A stretch of DNA of 64,000 bases from Aurelia coerulea. Its lineage: Eukaryota > Cnidaria > Scyphozoa > Semaeostomeae > Ulmaridae. A program made the translations under genes and the position numbers. Below are positions 35,241 to 44,434 of the stretch, in pieces. Positions within the stretch are counted from its first letter, which is position 1, and every line of letters begins with the position of its first letter. Under the pieces are notes generated by a model. The model made no database searches, was not told the origin of the DNA, and saw nothing but the letters and a program-made list of their open reading frames with translations. The stretch spans positions 11,791,001 to 11,855,000 of the forward strand of contig CM076948.1 of assembly GCA_039566865.1 (NCBI GenBank). The letters run 5' to 3'.

Positions 35241-35275
35241 TTTTGAGCCATTAGGTCTTATTCAATGTTTTCATC

Positions 35276-35276
<1 letters not shown>

Positions 35277-35339
<63 letters not shown>
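35277..35339 (+). repeat. (TTA)n microsatellite, seam 1
   Basis: Pure TTA repeats lie between the 5' end of REL fragment 1 and the 3' end of fragment 2. Confidence 0.97.
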
Positions 35340-35414
35340 GAATTATCGCACACTGATAAAATGTCATTTCATTCAGCGGTAATGTCTCCTTGATATTGGT
35401 GACAGCAAGTCTCC

Positions 35415-35802
35415 TCAATTTTCAAGGACTTTTCTCAGGATCCGTGCAGTTTGCAGGATTACAGTCTTCTGCACCTCTTCAATTCTGGTCTCAATTCCCA
35501 GTTCTTCTATTCTCCTTTTGATGTCTTTTGGTGGTGTTCCTAATGCCCCGATGACTATGGGTACTACTTTCACCTTCATATTCCATAGTTTCTGTAGTTC
35601 TCTCTTTAAATCCTGGTATTTCTCGACTTTCTCTTTCTCCTTCTGCTCTATCCGGGTATCATATGGGATGGCAAAGTCAACGATGATGCAGTTGTTTTCC
35701 TCCTTCTTGATCAAAAAAAAATCTGGCCTTCTAGCTTCAATTACATGATCGGTCTGGATGGTAAAGTCCCACAGTACCTTGCAAGTATCATTTTCAACCA
35801 CA
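35415..35802 (-). pseudogene. REL-type LINE C-terminus, fragment 2
   Basis: Homology starts at VVENDTCKVLWDFTIQTD immediately after an ATT tract and covers the nuclease (EARRPDFFLIKK, then IIVDFAIPYDTR) to the conserved end ARILRKVLEN. It is about 129 residues long and lacks the zinc knuckle and RT. It differs from fragments 1, 3 and 4 at many residues, so it is an independent copy and not a recent duplication. The predicted start inside the microsatellite (poly-Ile) is not biological. Confidence 0.8.
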
Positions 35803-35803
35803 C

Positions 35804-35849
<46 letters not shown>

Positions 35850-35892
35850 CATTATTATTCTTATTATTATTACTATTATTATTATTATTATC
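35803..35892 (+). repeat. (ATT)n microsatellite, seam 2
   Basis: About 90 bp of ATT with a few C/A interruptions separates REL fragments 2 and 3. Confidence 0.97.
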
Positions 35893-35972
35893 TTCGAGTT
35901 CACTCCTAAAGTTCATAGTTTGGAGGAATTGTTAATTGTTCATCATCAAGCGTCAAGCTCCAACAAGTAGCC

Positions 35973-36384
35973 TCAGACACTCAATACTTTTCTCAGTATT
36001 CCAGCTGTTCCAAGGAGGGCTGATTTCTGGATGCAGTGAATATCATCTGGCAATCCTAAACTCTTCAAGTGTTCTCTTAACTTTTTTGGGATGGAACCAA
36101 GTGCCCCAACCACTATTGGAATCACTTTCGTTTTAATAATATTCCATAATCTCATTACTTCCAGCTTTAGCTCACTATATTTGCTGATCTTCTCCCATTC
36201 TTTGTCTTCAATGTTTTGGTCGCCAGGAATAGCTACATCTATAATGGAGCATTCTTTTTCTTTCCAGTCGACAATGACAATGTCCGGTCTTCTATGCTCA
36301 ATGACTCGATCAGTTTGCATGGAGAAATCCCACAGAAGTTTGTGTCGGTCATTTTCTACAACAGGAGCCGGCTGGTGTTGATAC
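35973..36384 (-). pseudogene. REL-type LINE C-terminus, fragment 3
   Basis: The relic starts at YQHQPAPVVENDRHK, directly after an ATT tract, and reads through KLLWDFSMQTDRVIEHRRPD, CSIIDVAIPGDQN, VIPIVVGALGS to LGTAGILRKVLSV. It holds RRPD and IIDVAIP, the nuclease active-site region. The zinc knuckle and RT are absent. Its 5' breakpoint is about nine residues upstream of that of fragment 2. The frame is open from the seam to the stop at 35973. Confidence 0.8.
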
Positions 36385-36385
<1 letters not shown>

Positions 36386-36449
<64 letters not shown>

Positions 36450-36463
36450 CATTATTATTGTTA
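36386..36463 (+). repeat. (ATT)n microsatellite, seam 3
   Basis: ATT repeats with single interruptions form the seam between REL fragment 3 (minus strand) and a Penelope-like fragment (plus strand). Confidence 0.97.
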
Positions 36464-36465
36464 CT

Positions 36466-37083
36466 ACAGCATAAAAATCATTGATGGGGCTTCAGATGTT
36501 TACTCACTTCGTAGAAAAGAATTATTTTGGCAATACAAATTGGGAACCTTTGCACCCAACGGTCTCAATGAAAAAGCGGCTGATGTTAAATTGGATATGT
36601 TCGCCTGTGGGGTCGCCTGAATATAGTCATTACATTTGAAAAAGTCTTAGGCTTTATCTTGGGGGCATGCTTCCTTTCGTATTTCGTGTCAGTGTGCAAG
36701 TGGTGTCAGGGTGGAATTCCCTGTCTTGCCATCTAGGGATTTAGCAATTTAAGCAAATCCCAGGAGGGTCGTTGGGAGGCGTGCTTCTTCGTTTGCTTGA
36801 GACTTTATATACGCAGAGCTTCCATTCCGATGTCGAGAACTAAAGGATTAGGAAATTTACTATGAACTTTTATTTGAATTGGAAGTTTTGGCTGGCTAAG
36901 AAAACTTGAAATAGTTTAGTTGTGTTGTTTGGCATTGTTTTTAAGGGGGGCCTCGGGGGGATTTTATCACGATTTTATGTAAATGTTATTTTGTCCTATA
37001 AATACTTGGCTGTCCTGGGGTTGTAAACAACTGATGAAGATTTTATAATCGAAACGCTTTGCTTTTAACAGCTTTGTTTTTCA

Positions 37084-37084
<1 letters not shown>
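36466..37084 (+). pseudogene. Penelope-like C-terminus and 3' region
   Basis: The first 155 bp encode IKIIDGASDVYSLRRKELFW, then KLGTFAPNGLNEKAADVKL and a stop at about 36620. This is the last part of a GIY-YIG Penelope-like protein of the same family as 38774-39187. The nuclease core is lost to 5' truncation at the ATT seam. About 460 bp of 3' region follow, including TATAAATACTTGGCTGTCCT and a hammerhead-like core at 37031, and the copy ends in GTTTTTCATATTATT at the next ATT tract. Confidence 0.8.
37031..37055 (+). ncRNA. Hammerhead-like core in Penelope 3' region
   Basis: CTGATGA (37031-37037) is followed by a possible stem-loop AGATT-TTAT-AATC and GAAAC (37051-37055). The first and last boxes equal the hammerhead ribozyme core, and the stem pairs. 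Penelope-like elements of animals are known to carry hammerhead motifs in their terminal repeats. I could not place helices I and III with confidence, so catalysis is unproven. Confidence 0.45.

Positions 37085-37121
<37 letters not shown>
37085..37121 (+). repeat. (ATT)n microsatellite, seam 4
   Basis: ATT repeats join the 3' end of a Penelope-like fragment (plus strand) to the 3' end of REL fragment 4 (minus strand). Confidence 0.97.
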
Positions 37122-37122
<1 letters not shown>

Positions 37123-37188
37123 GTACATTTGTTGCTCACTAAATGTCAGTGGTAATGTGTTCTCGGGGTTTGGCATCAACAAGATTTC

Positions 37189-38013
37189 TCAAATCTCGAG
37201 AACCTTCCTCAGGATCCTGGCAGAATGTAAGATCACAGTTTTCTGCAACTCAGTAGCCCGTGTCTCTATTCCAATGTCCTCCAATCTTTTCTTCAGTTTC
37301 TTTTGTGTTGTTCCAAGTGCCCCTATCACTATTGGGATGACTGTCACCCTCATGCCCCATAACGTTTTTATCTCTCGTGCAAGGTCTTGATATTTTTCAA
37401 TCTTTTCTACCTCCTTAGCGTTCACTCTCGTATCGTAGGGAATGGCAAAGTCTATGATTGTAGCGAACTTTGTTTCTTTATCTATCGCAATCATATGAGG
37501 ACGTCTAGCTTCAATCACATGGTCAGTTTGGATGTTAAAATCCCACAATATCTTGCATATCTCATTTTCTTGTACAGGTTCTGGCTGATGTTCGTACCAC
37601 TTTGGCTTTACTTCGATTCCATTTTTACGACACACTTCCCAATGGATTCGTTTTCCAACCCAATCATGTCGACGTTTGTACTCTTTTTGAGCCAACTTAC
37701 TGCATTTACTAATGATATGGTTCACCGTTTCATCTACCTGTCCACACATTCTGCATTTACTTTCTTCTTGTGTTTTATCGATCTTTGCTTTAATGATATT
37801 GGTGCGTATTGCTTGTTTAATCTGCTCTGCCTGCAGTATACCGAGGTATTTATATTCTTCATTCTCTTCCAAAGATCTCATCTTTTTGTTATCTGGCAAC
37901 TTTATTCCTTCTGATTTTACAACTTTTCCCCTTTTCGATACTAGTATGGCGCACTTTTCAATACCAAATTCCATTTTTATATCGTTGCTGAAGATACGCA
38001 CAGTCTGGATCAA
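37189..38013 (-). pseudogene. REL-type LINE, RT end fused to nuclease, fragment 4
   Basis: This 274-codon open frame has two parts. Residues 4-64 match the end of an RT domain (VRIFSNDIKMEFGIEKCAIL, then EEYKYLGIL). From about residue 67 the sequence jumps to the pre-nuclease region (AIRTNIIKAKIDKT), so some 200 or more residues are missing in frame. Zinc knuckle: C87, C90, H99, C104. The usual RRPD reads RRPH (H173), a change at an active-site aspartate, while IIDFAIPYD is kept. The 5' end lies at an ATT tract at 38027. It is a dead but still open fusion frame. Confidence 0.82.
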
Positions 38014-38024
38014 AGAATCAAGTG

Positions 38025-38026
<2 letters not shown>

Positions 38027-38091
<65 letters not shown>

Positions 38092-38216
38092 GAAACACCT
38101 CCAGAAACAACTGCAGAAGATACCACTGAAGAAAAATACCCAATAGAATTATTATTATTATTATTATAATTATTATTAAGATAATATAAGAATTATTATT
38201 ATTATTATTATTATTG
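38027..38216 (+). repeat. (TTA)n tracts with second copy of the 60-bp block
   Basis: TTA repeats (38027-38091 and about 38147-38216, the latter interrupted by AAGATAATATAAG) flank 38092-38150, which repeats the block at 32126-32185 without visible change. Confidence 0.95.
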
Positions 38217-38289
38217 AATTAAACTAAAAGCACCATCAAAAAACAACAGAAAATAAAATATATAAAAACACACTGTTATTTGTCAAGAC

Positions 38290-38312
38290 GTTTCGATTAA
38301 AATCTTCATCAG
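38290..38312 (-). ncRNA. Hammerhead-like core, minus strand
   Basis: Read on the minus strand: AACTGATGAAGATTTTAATC then GAAACG. Both core boxes match hammerhead consensus, with stem AGATT/AATC. It is preceded, as at 37000, by CTGGCTGTCC and GTTGTAAA, and followed by AAATAACAGTGTGTTTTT, so the module is conserved between copies. Confidence 0.45.
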
Positions 38313-38773
38313 TTTACTTTACAACTCCGGACAGCCAGGTTTATATACAATGTAAATAAATTAGATTAACATAAAATTTACATAAAATCAAAATTACGAT
38401 ACCCTTGATACATTCCAAACTATAGACTTACAATAATACAGACGCTTTACAGCGTAAACAAAATTAACATAAACTTATTTAGATAAAAACAAAACTAACC
38501 TAGACACATTCCAAACCATAAAATTACAATCATACAGCCTATCTTTTAACCTTTTACCCACATGGGATTGAGAGTGTCAGCCGAAATATAAATGTTTACA
38601 AGGAAACAGGAAAACAGACGCCAGCCAGTAACCCTCCAAGGATTTGCTTAAGTTGCTAAATCCCGAATGGCCTGATGGGGAATTCCACCCCAACACCACG
38701 TGCAAATTGCACGAAGTTAACCAGCCAGCATCTCCTCCCCTTCCCCTGAGATCTAAGTGCAACGGTAGAAGGA
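38313..38773 (-). other. Penelope-like 3' untranslated region
   Basis: This lies between the Penelope-like stop codon at 38774 and the hammerhead-like core. It has no reading frame. GTTTATATACAATGTAAATA and similar AT-rich phrases match the arrangement of the plus-strand copy at 36620-37030. Confidence 0.5.
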
Positions 38774-39186
38774 TTAAGCGCTCCCGCAGGCAAACAAGTC
38801 CAACTCGACATCCGCTACCCTTTCATTTAGGCCCTGTGGAGAAAAGAAACCCAATTTATACTGCCAAAAAAGCTCCTTTCAACGGAGCGAATATACGTCA
38901 CCTGCACCATCGATGATGCTTATTTTTACCAAAAACTCATCCCGATGATTTTGTTCAAAAAAGTGAGAGAAAAGGCTTGCCTGTGGGACCGGCTTACCCG
39001 TATGAAGATTACCACTGAGACGCTTTTGTTTGTAGGTCCGAAAATACGATTTATAGACGTTAAATCTCTGGCGAAATTTAGTCTTCGTACTACCGACATA
39101 CTTTTTATTGCAACATTCGCATTGTAGCAAGTATACTACATAATCCGAGTTGCAGTCATACGCCCCTGAAAAGTTCCTAAAAAACA

Positions 39187-39187
<1 letters not shown>
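38774..39187 (-). pseudogene. Penelope-like GIY-YIG endonuclease, one in-frame stop
   Basis: Homology begins FFRNFSGAYDCNSDYVVYLL right after an ATT tract. The GIY-YIG core is VVYLLQCECCNKKYVGSTKT, then FRQRFN and later ASLFSHFFEQNH. At 38879-38881 a TGA replaces an expected Arg codon (DVYSLR-stop-KELFWQY), after which the frame remains open to LFACGSA and a stop at 38774-38776. The RT is absent. The family is shared with 36466-36620 and differs from the Penelope-like copy at 30708. The upstream poly-Asn of the longer frame is microsatellite. Confidence 0.85.
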
Positions 39188-39267
<80 letters not shown>

Positions 39268-39280
39268 CATTATCTTTGTG
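39188..39280 (+). repeat. (ATT)n microsatellite, seam 5
   Basis: About 30 ATT units sit at the 5' truncation point of the Penelope-like copy. Confidence 0.97.
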
Positions 39281-40042
39281 TACCCAACAGGCCAATCGAA
39301 TCGCTTGAAACTTGGCACACAGAGTCACAATGCATATAACTACGAAACTGTGTCAGCGATTTGTGATAGATCCACTGGTCTGATTTTTACAAAGGTCTGA
39401 AAGTTAAGAAAGACATGTAAGATATTTACATTAATTTAAAATGATATCATTTCAGTACCTTTTATCAAAAATTCGTGGCAAGGTTTTGCAGTTCAGGGCC
39501 TTAAGTCTCTGGGAAATAGATAGTCGTGGTCCAACGATTATCATTGGCGTACACAAAGATTTTTTCGCAAGGGTGGTCGGTCGATTTTGCCTAAAATCTA
39601 GAATAAATCATTCGCGATTTTATCAAATCAACTGAATATATTTTCATGATATTCGACGCTTAATTCTGCGTCGAATGATGCATAAGTTTGTTTGGTATAT
39701 TTTGACGAACGGTCGTAGTAAACGGAGTTTCTTAATCACCGCCTGAACCGTTACAGTAACCTTAAAACCCTACTTTTTCGAGCAAAAACCCCACCTCTTC
39801 AGCAATAAATCCATTTAATTGATTGAAAAACCATATTTATCAGTGAAAAACATAGTCTTTCGATCAAAAAAGTGGGTTTCTGGGCGATAAAGTGGCTTTG
39901 AAAATTGGGTTTTCGGCAGATACAGATAAAGTAAATTTCTCTTCTTTTCTATGATAAATAAAAGTTAAAATGCAAGTAACAATACAACCCAATTTCATCT
40001 ACTGTTGATGTATCGTCCTAACTTAACAAATCAACTTAACTA
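39281..40042. other. No gene recognised
   Basis: AT-rich sequence with no domain or clear repeat; a short frame at 39441-39635 is uninformative. Confidence 0.3.
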
Positions 40043-41105
40043 GAGAGGCTTCGCCCTAAATGGTCAGGTTTCGCAACAAAATCGATTTGAAAATAAGGAA
40101 ACGCCCTAAGACTGGGCAAATTACGATAAACATGTTCATTAACTCTTTCTGAAAGCTAAACTTAAATATAACGACTAGGTTCTTGTTTGTCTTGGTAAAT
40201 TTTCAGTTCAAACGCAAGCCGGTCTGAACGGCCTAATCTTTGGCATGGCGTCTAGTTTGGACGTACCTTTAATTCATAACGATGCCTTTGCAGTTACCTG
40301 GTTGAACTTATCTCGTCGCAGCAAACCTAAGCAGGATCATTAAACTGTGAGTGCCGGGGGAAGGAATAAGGAGGTCTACGGGATATTTTTGAAAATGAAG
40401 CAAGGGAGAAGGGGTTTGCAAGAAGCATGAATTGATATGGTTACATTTCAAATTATTGATAGATGAAATGATGAAATTGACTACAACGGGAAGTTAGTTC
40501 GTGAATGAAACCTTACACAAATGAAATCAACAAGGCAGTAATTGACAAAAAGATCAAGATTTATAATTTTACCATTATCTTGAGGATTATGACTTTTACC
40601 TTATGACTTCTAACAGTGTGGTTGACAGGGGGGTCAGTAAGGGAAGTCAGAATCAACAGGCTGACCAATAGGGGCGCAGGTTGGCCAGTCTGACCACAAC
40701 AGAAATAAAGCCCCTGGCTTTTACATTCAATGCAAATTTCTGATATTTTTCTTCAAAAATAACCTTTGGAGGGTTGGAGTTGTCTGAAAACAAACTTTAG
40801 TTGTACTTTATACAAAATCCTGAGGCAACGCGAAGAAAACAAATATTGGGCTTGGAAAACAACAAGGACATAAAATAGTCTTACCTTTATCCTTTTCAGG
40901 TAAGTGCTTTAAAAACATCCTTCAGGACAAGGATAGGCGGTACAAAACGACAACAACAAGACAAAATCTGAGAACTGGCATCAGCGAATAATTTTAACGC
41001 ACTTTCCTGCAAAATCCAGGCCCGAACTCCTTTTGAAACAAAGTTTTTGCAGCGCGGTCAGATATGATGAAAAACGTTGGTCGACCATTTAGGGCGATGC
41101 TCCTC
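40043..41105. mobile_element. TA-flanked non-autonomous transposon, 1,063 bp
   Basis: The left end GAGAGGCTTCGCCCTAAATG is mirrored at the right by CATTTAGGGCGATGCTCCTC (about 19 of 23 end positions agree), with TA at 40041-40042 and 41106-41107. There is no reading frame of note inside. The inverted ends are short compared with the other elements here. Confidence 0.6.
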
Positions 41106-41204
41106 TATATTTTGCAACATATGATAAAATTACACTACTTAAAAGGCGATAAATAAACAAAAACTATTATACATACAACAAAAAGATACTTTATTCACAT
41201 CATC

Positions 41205-41440
41205 GTAGTCCAAGACCACATGTTTGGGACCACTCTGCTCCCATCACAACGAGCGCGAAAAACCGGCCCGAAATCCCCCAAGCAACCATCAATCTCCCGG
41301 GAGCCAATCGACGTCCCGAAACCCAGGAACGAACGCTGCTCCATGGAATCCCGAACGACCGACCGGCCCCAGCGCAGCCAACAGCCACCCAGAGAAGAGG
41401 ACCAAAAGCCGGCCAACCGGACGCACCCATCAGACCGGAA
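41205..41440. other. GC-rich island of unknown origin
   Basis: About 235 bp with clearly higher GC than the surroundings. Overlapping frames are open on both strands (41220-41447 plus; 41195-41430 minus). The plus frame gives a Pro/Arg/Ser-rich peptide with no domain. It abuts the 5' truncation point of a LINE at 41441. It could be a short captured fragment or a piece of an unrelated element. Confidence 0.4.
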
Positions 41441-42168
41441 CTTATAAATCTTTGAATTCGCTTGCCCCAGACTACTTGAACAAATTATTCATAAAACGTT
41501 CGGACGGTAGAGAGCGGTTTCTGCGCTCATCAGAAACTGATCTTAAAGAGGCTGGGTCACGTAACCGTAAACAAATCTGTTATCTTTATAATCTATATTG
41601 TTGCCCGCACGCGCCGGCACGCGCCCATTGTGTTCTGCACAGATTTTGGTGGATGGGGTGAATCCAAGATAAAGTTACTTCTAAAAATCTATCAATATCT
41701 TTGCAATCTTACAAGATATGGTTGTTTCGTTTGTTTCTCTCTGAAGTTCAAGAGTTCATCTTCAAAATAGAACTTTCATTTTGAGAAAAATAGTGGAAAA
41801 TCTGTGTGATATGGAATGTCAAAAAAACTGCAACATCGCCGTTTCGAAAGAAGTTTGTTTACTTTACGTGACCCAGCCCCTTTAAGATACCGTTCCTAAA
41901 AACTCTCAATGGCCAAAAGGCTTTTTCTTATCGCGGTGCGAAACTGTGGAACCCTCCCTAAAAACCTTCAAAGGACAACTATAGACAGGGACAACTTTTA
42001 TTTTATTAATTAGTCTTAGTTTTGTATAATATTGTAAATTAGGCATGTGAATTTATTTTGTTCTTAGTTTTGGTGGTTAGGGTTTTTTCTTTTTGTTGAA
42101 ACAGTTCAGGTTGAAAAACATATTTATATATGAATCCTATTAACCTGTATAACTACTGTAAAATGAAA
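41441..42168 (+). pseudogene. LINE ORF2 C-terminus split by a TTAA MITE
   Basis: YKSLNSLAPDYLNKLF and RFLRSSETDLK (41441-41546) are followed, after a 335-bp insertion, by IPFLKTLNGQKAFSYRGAKL (from about 41885). These join as one C-terminal segment of a jockey/CR1-like ORF2, close in sequence to that at 52006-52371. A later base change disrupts the frame near WNPP. The 3' tail ends in GAAATGAAAATGAAAG near 42168. It is 5' truncated. Confidence 0.8.
41547..41881. mobile_element. piggyBac-like MITE with TTAA duplication
   Basis: The ends are AGAGGCTGGGTCACGTAA and AGGGGCTGGGTCACGTAA (right end read as complement). TTAA is at 41543-41546 and 41882-41885. Deleting the element plus one TTAA restores the LINE frame ...TDLK-IPF..., so the target duplication is directly supported. 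TTAA specificity is the signature of piggyBac transposases, none of which is encoded here. Confidence 0.88.
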
Positions 42169-42349
42169 TGAAAATGAAAGCAGAGCCACCCCAATCTACG
42201 TGATACAGAAGGGAATGACGAAGTTATCTAAAATGTTTTGTTGGCTCTATGTAAGCTTTGTTATCTAAAACGAATTTGACAGTGCATTTCAATATCTATT
42301 CATTCGATTTTTCATTATAAGCTTTACTACCGTATCATATAAATGGTCA

Positions 42350-42860
42350 TCAGGTAATTGGGAAAATATCATTGCCAACTATATCAGATACTTCATCAAA
42401 CAGGCTACTCCCCTGAGCTTTATAGAGACAGCAATGCAGGAAATAATGGATCGTTGATTCGACTGCAAGATTACAGTTACACGTAGGGCTTTCACAAGCA
42501 AAATTTTGATCAAATCTGCGTTCGTTTAAGTCAGAAAAGTGCACACCAAGTGTTGTCATAAGAGCTGACTCATTGTTGTTGGTTATACCAAACAGTGACT
42601 TCTTGATGGGTCGAATGATAGAAATTAGCAACTCCTTAAACGAGGATATCGTCAGAGCACTTCGCATGTCGGGGGTCAGGTTGTTCCATGCGTTGGTGCA
42701 GAATGGGAAAAGGTTTCTGAGAATCTAAGTGTATGTGATATGTTTTCTCTAAGCAAAGGAGGATGCCGTAGATTGTATTGGATTATGGATTTCAATGCTA
42801 ATTGGTCACGTGGTTCGTTGCCAAGCGACCAAACAATGAGACCATTTTAGATATAAGCTT
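42350..42860 (-). pseudogene. LINE ORF2 C-terminus with CCHC-type end
   Basis: The frame 42350-42667 encodes SSFKELLISIIRPIKKSLFG, then LGVHFSDLNERRFDQNF and a C-terminal CNCNLAVESTIHYFLHC zinc-type motif typical of some jockey-like ORF2 ends. Upstream to 42860, across frame changes, I read YNLRHPPLLRENI and NAWNNLTPDMRSAL-type phrases. RT and endonuclease are missing. It resembles the ends at 56368-56841 and 61633-62050. Confidence 0.78.
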
Positions 42861-43449
42861 CAATACTGAAAACAAAAAAAGTGCTAATTAATTCAAATAA
42901 AATGTATGAAAACCTCAATAAACTACTCAAAAATGAAGAGAATATGTTTATCCATCGATTTATATCAAAATTTAAAAATTTTGTCTTTCTTTATTAGGGA
43001 TATGACGTCATCAATTTGCATGACGTCATGGAATCTATAATTTGCTGATGTCAGCAAATATGAATAGTGTATATATCAAACGAAAGTACTTCGCAAGGGG
43101 AATCGCTTGATACCAACCACAACTTCATCAAGGTTAAGACAAAGGGATTGTGACTGTTTTTGTGATTTTCTCTGTAACTTCTTTCCAAGTATGGGTCTCT
43201 ACTGGTCACGTGACTTAAATTATGACAATTGAAAGTCTAAAATTCAATTGCCAATTAAAAATTAGGAAAAGTCATGGATGTTTCAGCTCATTTTTCTATT
43301 TCCTCTCTGTTTATAATCAAAAGTTTGATTGGGGTGCATTTTGTGTCCCCCAGGTACAATAGGGTTAATTGCAGGCTCGTAGGAAGCTGGGGGCAGGGGG
43401 GGCTGAAGACCTCCTCAATAATTTTGAGAACAATGGTGCTACGTCACAA
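42861..43449. other. No gene recognised
   Basis: AT-rich spacer. It contains ATGACGTCATCAATTTGCAT followed by a second GACGTCAT near 43020-43030, a short local repeat. Confidence 0.3.
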
Positions 43450-44433
43450 GCATTAATTAGATGTATGTAGGTGAAAGTTGGATCCGAGTTTAGTGAATGG
43501 ATAGGGATCAAATCAGGTGTTCCACAAGGGTCAGTACTTGGACCACTTTTTTTCAATATCTTCATTAACGATCTGCTTCTCGCAGTTAAAGAATCTGAAG
43601 TTTGTAACTTTGCAGATGACACTACGATATATACGTTTGGGAAGGATATTGAAAGTATGATACTGAACCTTGAGGAAGACCTGTGTAACACCCTTAACTG
43701 GTTCAGAGATAATCATATGGCAGCCAACCCTGCAAAATTTCAGGTTATGTTTTTAGGGCTGAGAGAGGAACCAAAATTCATCCTCGAAATTAATGACAAA
43801 ATCATCCCCCTTACAGACAAAGTTAAATTGCTAGGAGTCACTGTTGACTCTCAGTTGAAATTTGATGACCATACAAAAGCCCTCTGTCAGAAAGCGAACA
43901 GGAAAGTGAGTGCTTTTTCGCGCGTGGCTCCCTATCTGAACCACGAAAAGGGTAAGATCCTCTATAATACATTTATTATGTCTAATTTCAATTATTGCCG
44001 TTTGATCTGGATTTACCATGGGACGACATCAAACAACCCGATAGACCGTGTCCAAAAAAGAGCATTAAGAATTTTGTACAATGATTTCAATATGCCATTT
44101 GAAGTACTCCTGGAAAGAACAGATGAACGAAAAGTCCACATCAAGAATTTGCAAAAATTGATGCTTCAAATCTTTAAGTGCCTTTCAGAAGAAAATCCAT
44201 CATTTATGTGGACATTCTTTGAAAGAAACCACATAAAATATGAATTACGAACAAAGAATCTGTTGCAATTACCGAAAAGAAATGCAAACACATTCGGAGT
44301 TAATTCACTTGCATTCAAAGGCACTCTCCTATGGAACACTCTACCAGATACCATAAAAAATTCAAACTCAACAGCGATATTTAAAAACTGATCAAAGAAT
44401 GGAATGGGCAAAATTGTACATGCAAAATCTGCA
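43450..44433 (+). pseudogene. LINE RT C-terminal half, copy on plus strand
   Basis: An open frame 43471-44391 (306 codons) covers the RT from motif 4 on: GVPQGSVLGPLFFNIFINDL (residues 16-35), FADDTTIY (47-54, catalytic pair at 49-50), NYCRLIWIYHG in the thumb, and the C-terminal YELRTKNLLQLPKRN and LLWNTLPDTIKNSN. It is 5' truncated at 43450 (no endonuclease, no RT fingers). A second copy, about 95 percent identical at protein level by eye, lies on the minus strand at 59967-60868. The 3' untranslated region is cut at 44434 by a 7-kb transposon and resumes at 51411. Confidence 0.9.
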
Positions 44434-44434
44434 A

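Noticed and set aside
35800..35903. Poly-Ile and poly-Asn N-termini of frames at 35415, 38879 and 39136
   Set aside because: These are translations of ATT microsatellites fused by chance to retroelement fragments.
42861..43160. Palindromic ATGACGTCAT phrases as a regulatory CRE-type site
   Set aside because: Such octamers occur by chance and also inside the MITE at 5711-6165; there is no gene or promoter nearby to regulate.
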